Shown here piece after piece: positions 41,901 to 46,451 of a stretch of 46,451 nt of DNA. The first letter of the stretch is position 1, and the number at the start of each line of letters is the position of its first letter. This stretch comes from Ruminococcus sp. (lineage in GTDB: Bacteria; Bacillota; Clostridia; Oscillospirales; Ruminococcaceae), in assembly GCA_023665505.1 (NCBI GenBank), contig JAMPDU010000006.1, positions 1-46,451 of the forward strand, written 5' to 3'. Both the position numbers and the translations under genes were made by a program. The notes under the pieces are model-generated. The model was not told where the DNA came from and did not search any database. It worked only from the letters and a program-made list of their open reading frames with translations.

Positions 41901-42716
41901 ATGTCATTTATGACTGTTGTAAAGGCGGCGCTGGGTCTTGCGGCGATTGGAGGCGGAATTGCTTTTATACATAAGAAAATGCGGGAAAACAATGTGACGG
42001 ACACAGATAAAACCGATATAGCAAAGGCGGCGGCTGACGACCTTATTAAAAAATTCAATGCAGATAAGGATAAGGTTATAAATCTGAACGACATTTTTAA
42101 CGAAAATGCCAAACAATTGAAAAACAAGTCTGTCAAAACTTTGAAAAAGCATTTGGGTGAAAGTATTGTAATTATGGGTGATTGGGACAGACCCAAGAAT
42201 TTGCGTGAGCTTGACGAAGCCGAGCTTTGGGAAGGCGAGGTCGGTGCAACCGAATTTACGGTAGGAGCTTATACTGTGAGAAGCTCCGAAAGGTTATATA
42301 TTGATGATAATGACGAAATTTATTATCATATGCGTAAGCCCGCTTCTCCCGAAAAAGTAGAGGAATATAAGAAAATGAAGCGTAAAATGGGATTGATATT
42401 AAGGTTTCCCGACGACGTGAGGAGAGTGTATGAGGTTTCCGCAAAACTTACTTCCGATACCGACGGCAAATTTGATTTTGTTTGCCTTGCTACGGAAACA
42501 CCGTCCGGCTATTGGACGGAAACGCTTTATTACATAGCGTCGGTGAAAGCAAGTGATGAGGCTGAAAAAGAAGATTTGTTTGTGTACAAGGAATATATGG
42601 GCAGCGAACGCAGCGTTGAGCATTGGTACAGATATTCGGGCGGCGAAGTTTCAAAATACAGCATAGACCCGTATGACCCCGATTCTTACGAAGAAAAGTG
42701 GGAAATTTCAGAATAA
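41901..42716 (+). CDS. Hypothetical membrane-anchored protein (271 aa)
   Basis: A short N-terminal hydrophobic helix (FMTVVKAALGLAAIGGGIAF) resembles the anchor of HAD 4. Then a charged linker, and a folded domain with KKHLGESIVIMGDWDRPKN, ELWEGEVGATEFTVGAYTVR and a beta-rich region to the end. No family is recognised. ATG has GAGGAG. A promoter precedes it, so this is a new transcription unit, but the anchor suggests it works beside HAD 4 at the membrane. Followed 16 bases later by a small zinc-type gene. Confidence 0.65.
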   Translation: MSFMTVVKAALGLAAIGGGIAFIHKKMRENNVTDTDKTDIAKAAADDLIKKFNADKDKVINLNDIFNENAKQLKNKSVKTLKKHLGESIVIMGDWDRPKNLRELDEAELWEGEVGATEFTVGAYTVRSSERLYIDDNDEIYYHMRKPASPEKVEEYKKMKRKMGLILRFPDDVRRVYEVSAKLTSDTDGKFDFVCLATETPSGYWTETLYYIASVKASDEAEKEDLFVYKEYMGSERSVEHWYRYSGGEVSKYSIDPYDPDSYEEKWEISE

Positions 42717-42732
42717 TGAGGAGGTTTTGCAA

Positions 42733-42891
42733 ATGAAAAAAATTCCGCCCTGCTCAAAATGTCCATATAAATTGGGACTTGTGGAAACCGTTTTTAACCC
42801 TTGTCCGCAGTGTATGTTGAATAATTACAGCTCCTTTGAGCAGTTTCAAAAGCAATTGAACCCTGCGAAAAAAATAAAAAATAAAGAATAA
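42733..42891 (+). CDS. Small zinc-binding protein (52 aa)
   Basis: ATG at 42733 with GAGGAGG 8 bases upstream; a longer frame to 42673 overlaps the previous gene. CSKCPYKLGLVETVFNPCPQ CMLN gives CxxC ... CxxC, a compact zinc knuckle. The remainder is a Lys-rich tail. Sits in the same run as 41901 and 42952. Function unknown. Confidence 0.65.
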   Translation: MKKIPPCSKCPYKLGLVETVFNPCPQCMLNNYSSFEQFQKQLNPAKKIKNKE

Positions 42892-42951
42892 TTCGGCGGC
42901 GCGGGCGTTATGCCTGCGCTGTTTAAATTTTGGCTGAGGGAGTGGCGTTAA

Positions 42952-43668
42952 ATGAGCAATAAATTTAACAAAGATGATTATGTGCTGATAACGAAAGGTC
43001 GGGAGAAAGGCAAGGCGGGGAAAATAAAAGAGGTAATTTTCAGAGGATTTGCGAAAATAAAATATTATGTACTGACCGAAAATTTCCCCGAGGGAATACT
43101 GCTGACCGAAAGCGCGCTTGATGAAACGGATGAAGAGCATATGACGGACAGCCTTGAAAGACGTCTCAAAGAATATGATATGCTGAAAGAAAAATATCCT
43201 CGGTGGTATAAATTTATTCCGCACTGTACCGACTGCGATAAATTCATCGGAGAAATGTCCGCTTGGATTTATCCAAAATATAATGAGGATTACAATATTG
43301 AAAGCAATCGGTTCAAGGCTGTTGTATATCAGGATGGCGAGGGTTCTGTACCTCATGTACACGTTTATTACGAAAGTGAAGAAACGGCTTACATAAGCCT
43401 CGGGAAAGCCGAGTACGTTCCTCAGCATAAGGAAGAAACAAAACTACTGAATGAAGAGGAGAAGAGGGATTTGCAGAGATTTTTTGAGACTTTCAGAAAG
43501 GGAGCATATACAAAAGGTGCGGACGGTAAACCTGTTCCGTGCAGCTGCTGGCAGGAATGTGTTGATGTCTGGCTTGAAACATACGATACCGATGTAGAAA
43601 AATATTTTGACATCGACAAGAAAACGGAAACGCTCATTATGCCCGATTACACCCAATTGAAACCATAG
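42952..43668 (+). CDS. Hypothetical protein, KOW-like N-terminus and DUF4160-like C-terminal part
   Basis: 238 residues. The N-terminal YVLITKGREKGKAGKIKEVI resembles the KOW motif of RNA-binding proteins. A middle pair of Cys (PHCTDCDKF) could bind metal. From about 120 on, GSVPHVHVYYESEETAYISL resembles the DUF4160-type beta strands, and CSCWQECVDVWLETYDT adds Cys. GGGAG region before ATG is weak. The resemblances are by eye and should be treated as leads. Precedes the metallophosphoesterase by 17 bases, so they are likely an operon. Confidence 0.6.
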   Translation: MSNKFNKDDYVLITKGREKGKAGKIKEVIFRGFAKIKYYVLTENFPEGILLTESALDETDEEHMTDSLERRLKEYDMLKEKYPRWYKFIPHCTDCDKFIGEMSAWIYPKYNEDYNIESNRFKAVVYQDGEGSVPHVHVYYESEETAYISLGKAEYVPQHKEETKLLNEEEKRDLQRFFETFRKGAYTKGADGKPVPCSCWQECVDVWLETYDTDVEKYFDIDKKTETLIMPDYTQLKP

Positions 43669-43685
43669 CAAAGGGGGAAACGCCA

Positions 43686-44405
43686 ATGACCTACGTTTTA
43701 TCGGATATTCACGGAAACCTTGAACGCTTTGAAAAAATTCTCAAACAGATTGATTTACAGCCCGAAGATACGCTGTACATTCTCGGCGACGTTGTAGACC
43801 GCCACCCGTTCGGGATAACAATTTTGAAAAAAATAATGAAAATGCCGAACGTTAAAATGCTTCTCGGAAATCACGAGTATATGATGATGAGAGCGTTGGG
43901 GTTCCCGTATGACGAAAACGATACCGAGGAAACCGCCTATGAAATGCACGAACAATGGTATCGCAACGGCGGAGGAATTACAAATATGGAGTGGAACATT
44001 ACCCCCGAAGAAACCCGAAATGAAATAATTTCGTATTTAAAATCCCTGCCGCTGAATTACGATATTGAGGTGAATGGCAAACGGTACAAGCTCATTCACG
44101 CCGCACCCGAGGATTTGTATGATTTACTCGGCGACCCTTTCATACCGAAAACATATTTCTGCGTTTGGGACAGGGACGCGGTAATGTATGCGCCCCAAAC
44201 CGACTGCACGGTTATTTTCGGACACACTCCCACTGTTAATTATCAAGACTGCAACCCGCTTCAAATATGGTACGGCGAAAATTTAATCGGCATTGACTGC
44301 GCCTGCGGACATATCAACCCGCCGGATATTCCCGAAAATCAGATGATATGCGGTAGACTGGCTTGCCTGCGGCTTGATGATATGAAAGAGTTTTATGCGG
44401 AATAA
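43686..44405 (+). CDS. Metallophosphoesterase (Ser/Thr phosphatase/Ap4A hydrolase-like)
   Basis: 239 residues. All metal-binding motifs are visible: SDIHGN (residues 7-12), GDVVDRH (about 35), GNHEYMM (about 62), and later His in LIHAAPED and GHTPTV near 178, the set of the PPP/PrpE-type phosphatases. The two-metal centre would be Mn or Fe. Substrate may be phosphoprotein or dinucleoside tetraphosphate. ATG follows AAAGGGGG. Downstream of the KOW/DUF4160-like gene by 17 bases. It is the last gene before a new promoter at 44448. Confidence 0.88.
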   Translation: MTYVLSDIHGNLERFEKILKQIDLQPEDTLYILGDVVDRHPFGITILKKIMKMPNVKMLLGNHEYMMMRALGFPYDENDTEETAYEMHEQWYRNGGGITNMEWNITPEETRNEIISYLKSLPLNYDIEVNGKRYKLIHAAPEDLYDLLGDPFIPKTYFCVWDRDAVMYAPQTDCTVIFGHTPTVNYQDCNPLQIWYGENLIGIDCACGHINPPDIPENQMICGRLACLRLDDMKEFYAE

Positions 44406-44447
44406 TTTTAAATATCCCCATATTTTCCTACCGTACAAAATTAGCAC

Positions 44448-44476
44448 TTGAAATATTCCAAAAGATGTGATATAAT
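44448..44476 (+). promoter_or_regulatory. Promoter of the AAA/PD-(D/E)XK gene
   Basis: TTGAAA 44448-44453, a 17-base spacer, TATAAT 44471-44476; start codon 30 bases on, after TCGGGAGG. Confidence 0.8.
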
Positions 44477-44505
44477 ATATTAAAACGATTTCGGGAGGCG
44501 TTAAT

Positions 44506-46074
44506 ATGGGGATATATCTTAATCCGGGGAACGAGCTTTTTATGAACTCTGCAGGACATTCAAAAGTGTATGTGGATAAAACTATGCTTATCAAGGAAAC
44601 CAACGATATGCTTTTCGGGGAGTCCCGCCATATCTGCGTGAGCCGTCCCCGCCGCTTCGGGAAATCAATGACGGCGAATATGCTTGCCGCTTATTACAGC
44701 CGAGGCTGTGATTCGCGGGAGCTTTTCGGCAGGTTCAATATTTCAAAGTCCGACAGCTTTGAAAAACATCTGAACAAATACAATGTTATTCACATCAGTA
44801 TGAAAGATTTTGCGGATATGTCGGACAGCGTAAATTCAATGATAGACGCGGTTACAAATCTGCTTACAAAGGAACTTCTGAAAGAATATCCAAACGTTGA
44901 TTATCTTGACGATACCAAACTGCCGCTGGTGCTGACAAATATTTTTATGGAAAGCGGCATTCCGTTCGTGTTCATTATTGACGAGTGGGACTGCGTATTC
45001 AGAATTTTTAAAACCGATACCGAGGGTCAGACAAAATACCTTTCTTTTTTGCGTAATCTTCTGAAAGACAAGCCGTATGCCGCGCTTGATTATGCAACGG
45101 GTATTCTGCCTGTCAAGAAGTACGGCGAACATTCCGCGCTTAATATGTACGCCGAATATTCAATGGCAAATCAAGCTATGTTTGCGGAATACACGGGCTT
45201 TACGGCGGACGATGTTGCCGAGCTTTGCAAAAAATTCAATATGCCTGCCGAAAAAATGGCTCAATGGTACGACGGCTACAAGGTGGGGTGTTATGAAATT
45301 TACAATCCCCAGTCTGTTGTAAGAGCCGTTGACACGGGTATTTTCGACAGCTACTGGACAAAAACCGAAACCTTTGAAGCCTTGCAGATGTATATAAAAA
45401 TCAATATGGACGGTCTGCGGCAGGCTGTCATACGAATGATAGCGGGAGAACATATTCCCGTAAATACGGGCAAATTTCAGAATGATATGGTTACGGTAAA
45501 TTCTGCGGACGACGTACTTACTCTGCTTATTCATTTGGGTTATCTGACATATGATTTCGATACAAAAACCGCGTGGATACCGAACAGGGAAGTACAGCAG
45601 GAATTTATAAACTGCATAGAGGACGGCGGTTGGGAAGAGGTTACAAACGCCTTGAAACAATCGGACGAACTTCTTGCCGCAACTCTTTCCTGCAACAGCG
45701 GCAGGGTCGCCGAAATACTTGAAGAAGTCCACCGAAAAAACACGTCAATTATCGCGTATAAAAACGAGATGTCGCTGTCGGTAACTCTTGCGCTTGCGTA
45801 CTATTCCGCCAAGAACAGCTATGAAATTTTTCGGGAACTGCCAAGCGGGAACGGTTTTGCGGACTTGACTTTTATTCCGCGAAAGGGCGTTGACAGTCCC
45901 GCAATGGTAATAGAGCTGAAATATGAGCAGACCGCTTCAAAGGCTCTTGAACAGATAAAGCGGCAGAAATACACCGAAAAGCTGACGGCTTTCAGCGGAG
46001 AAATACTTCTTGTGGGTATAAATTTCGACGAGAAAAAAGGACATTCCTGCGTGATAGAAAAGATTAAAAAATAA
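44506..46074 (+). CDS. AAA-ATPase-like protein with C-terminal PD-(D/E)XK domain
   Basis: 522 residues. N-terminal VYVDKTMLIKETNDMLFGES, then the degenerate Walker A VSRPRRFGKSM (Lys53), typical of the AAA-ATPase-like/DUF1703 family. Walker B is FIIDEWDCVF (Asp159-Glu160). The C-terminal part has GNGFADLTFIP and AMVIELKYEQTASKAL, a PD-(D/E)XK nuclease core (Asp ... Glu-x-Lys). These proteins are common and multi-copy in gut Bacteroidetes and Clostridia and are believed mobile or defence-related. Complete length for the family. Own promoter and terminator. Confidence 0.9.
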   Translation: MGIYLNPGNELFMNSAGHSKVYVDKTMLIKETNDMLFGESRHICVSRPRRFGKSMTANMLAAYYSRGCDSRELFGRFNISKSDSFEKHLNKYNVIHISMKDFADMSDSVNSMIDAVTNLLTKELLKEYPNVDYLDDTKLPLVLTNIFMESGIPFVFIIDEWDCVFRIFKTDTEGQTKYLSFLRNLLKDKPYAALDYATGILPVKKYGEHSALNMYAEYSMANQAMFAEYTGFTADDVAELCKKFNMPAEKMAQWYDGYKVGCYEIYNPQSVVRAVDTGIFDSYWTKTETFEALQMYIKINMDGLRQAVIRMIAGEHIPVNTGKFQNDMVTVNSADDVLTLLIHLGYLTYDFDTKTAWIPNREVQQEFINCIEDGGWEEVTNALKQSDELLAATLSCNSGRVAEILEEVHRKNTSIIAYKNEMSLSVTLALAYYSAKNSYEIFRELPSGNGFADLTFIPRKGVDSPAMVIELKYEQTASKALEQIKRQKYTEKLTAFSGEILLVGINFDEKKGHSCVIEKIKK

Positions 46075-46083
46075 ATTAATTGC

Positions 46084-46113
46084 AAGGTCGGGATTAACGT
46101 CCCGACCTTTTTG
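46084..46113 (+). terminator. Terminator of the AAA-ATPase gene
   Basis: AAGGTCGGGA, loop TTAACG, TCCCGACCTT then TTT. Confidence 0.9.
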
Positions 46114-46176
46114 CGCATTTCACGTTCTTTCGATTATATATTTTAAAAGTATATAAAATGAAAGGATGGTGTTTTT

Positions 46177-46320
46177 ATGGCGCACAAAAAGCGGAAGAAA
46201 ATCCTTGACGCGGCAATATTGATTATGACGGTCATACTGGCAATAGCTCAATCTTCCGCAGAAAGCGGACATAACGGTGAGACTTCCGAAACGGATAATC
46301 TCACATATGACGACATTTAA
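46177..46320 (+). CDS. Small single-pass membrane or secreted peptide (47 aa)
   Basis: ATG 46177 with AAAGGATGG upstream. Basic N-terminus MAHKKRKKILD, hydrophobic AAILIMTVILAIAQSS, then an acidic polar tail (AESGHNGETSETDNLTYDDI). It could be a membrane-anchored peptide or a signal peptide with a 25-residue product. No family is recognised. It stands alone between a terminator and the next start. Confidence 0.5.
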   Translation: MAHKKRKKILDAAILIMTVILAIAQSSAESGHNGETSETDNLTYDDI

Positions 46321-46412
46321 TTGACTTTTCCCAACGGTCAGCGACATCATATTTTAGGCAGAATTATGAAAACCAAAACCCAAAAATTTAAAATCGAAAA
46401 GGAGAGATTTAT

Positions 46413-46451
46413 ATGTCAGCAAATGTAGAAACGATGTTTTATGTGAGGTAC
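46413..46451 (+). CDS. DUF932-like protein, first 13 codons (partial)
   Basis: ATG 46413 with AAAAGGAGAG; the frame runs off the right edge. MSANVETMFYVR is the highly conserved opening of DUF932 (phage/plasmid-like TIGR03299) proteins found on mobile elements, which agrees with an island continuing to the right. Confidence 0.6.
   Translation, partial: MSANVETMFYVRY

Overview
The window looks like a chromosomal segment of a low-to-mid GC Firmicute, most likely a gut Clostridia of the Oscillospiraceae/Ruminococcus type. This rests on strong AGGAGG ribosome sites, near-perfect TTGACA-N17-TATAAT promoters, TTG/GTG starts, BspA-type leucine-rich repeats, Thr/Glu-rich lipoproteins and Rpn-family nucleases. 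The taxon is an inference from style, not from a marker gene.

Layout. (1) 1-6.1 kb: ordinary metabolic genes. A reverse-strand run of aldo/keto reductase, flavin reductase and a partial aldo/keto reductase lies opposite a LysR regulator. Next come another aldo/keto reductase, a lipoprotein esterase gene split by an 86-bp MITE-like element with an 8-bp target duplication, and a second LysR gene flanked by two ~47-bp repeats. (2) 6.2-9.3 kb: decayed accessory DNA, with a frameshifted serine recombinase, small repeat fields, an LRR protein and an XRE regulator. (3) 9.3-11.5 kb: promoter, structured leader, excisionase and a tyrosine integrase carrying an embedded HTH, ending beside a 48-bp tRNA-Met 3'-end fragment (11645-11692). 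(4) 11.7-29.4 kb: a 17.8-kb genomic island bounded by that fragment and an identical copy at 29423-29470. It carries a D12-class DNA adenine methylase with a partner gene, a ~440-bp tandem repeat field with tiny ORFs, a divergent XRE regulator, a zinc-ribbon/membrane/lipoprotein operon, a serine recombinase, a PIN-domain pair, an amidoligase plus gamma-glutamylcyclotransferase pair, and a truncated integrase. (5) 29.5-46.45 kb: because the second att copy is also not joined to the 5' half of a tRNA, this segment is probably another element of the same tandem array. It carries the Rpn array, an XRE regulator, a two-GTPase/Sel1/four-HAD cluster, several small zinc-binding or unknown proteins, a metallophosphoesterase, an AAA/PD-(D/E)XK ATPase and the first 13 codons of a DUF932-like gene.

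Most interesting. The reverse-strand array 32514-29759 reads nuclease, C-domain, C-domain, nuclease, C-domain, C-domain. Two different Rpn-type PD-(D/E)XK proteins are each followed by two stand-alone copies of their own C-terminal domain, and both full-length genes contain an internal GAGGAGG-N8-ATG that would translate just that domain. This suggests an expanded version of the intragenic Rpn antitoxin arrangement. A second candidate system is 34041-41778: two P-loop GTPases (one with a DUF697-like membrane domain), a Sel1 protein, and four paralogous YqeG-like HAD proteins, of which the middle two have lost the catalytic Asp and Lys residues. A third is the 16.0-23.2 kb operon, which holds 12 zinc ribbons in four proteins plus three lipoproteins, two of which share an almost identical export/linker module joined to unrelated C-terminal domains.
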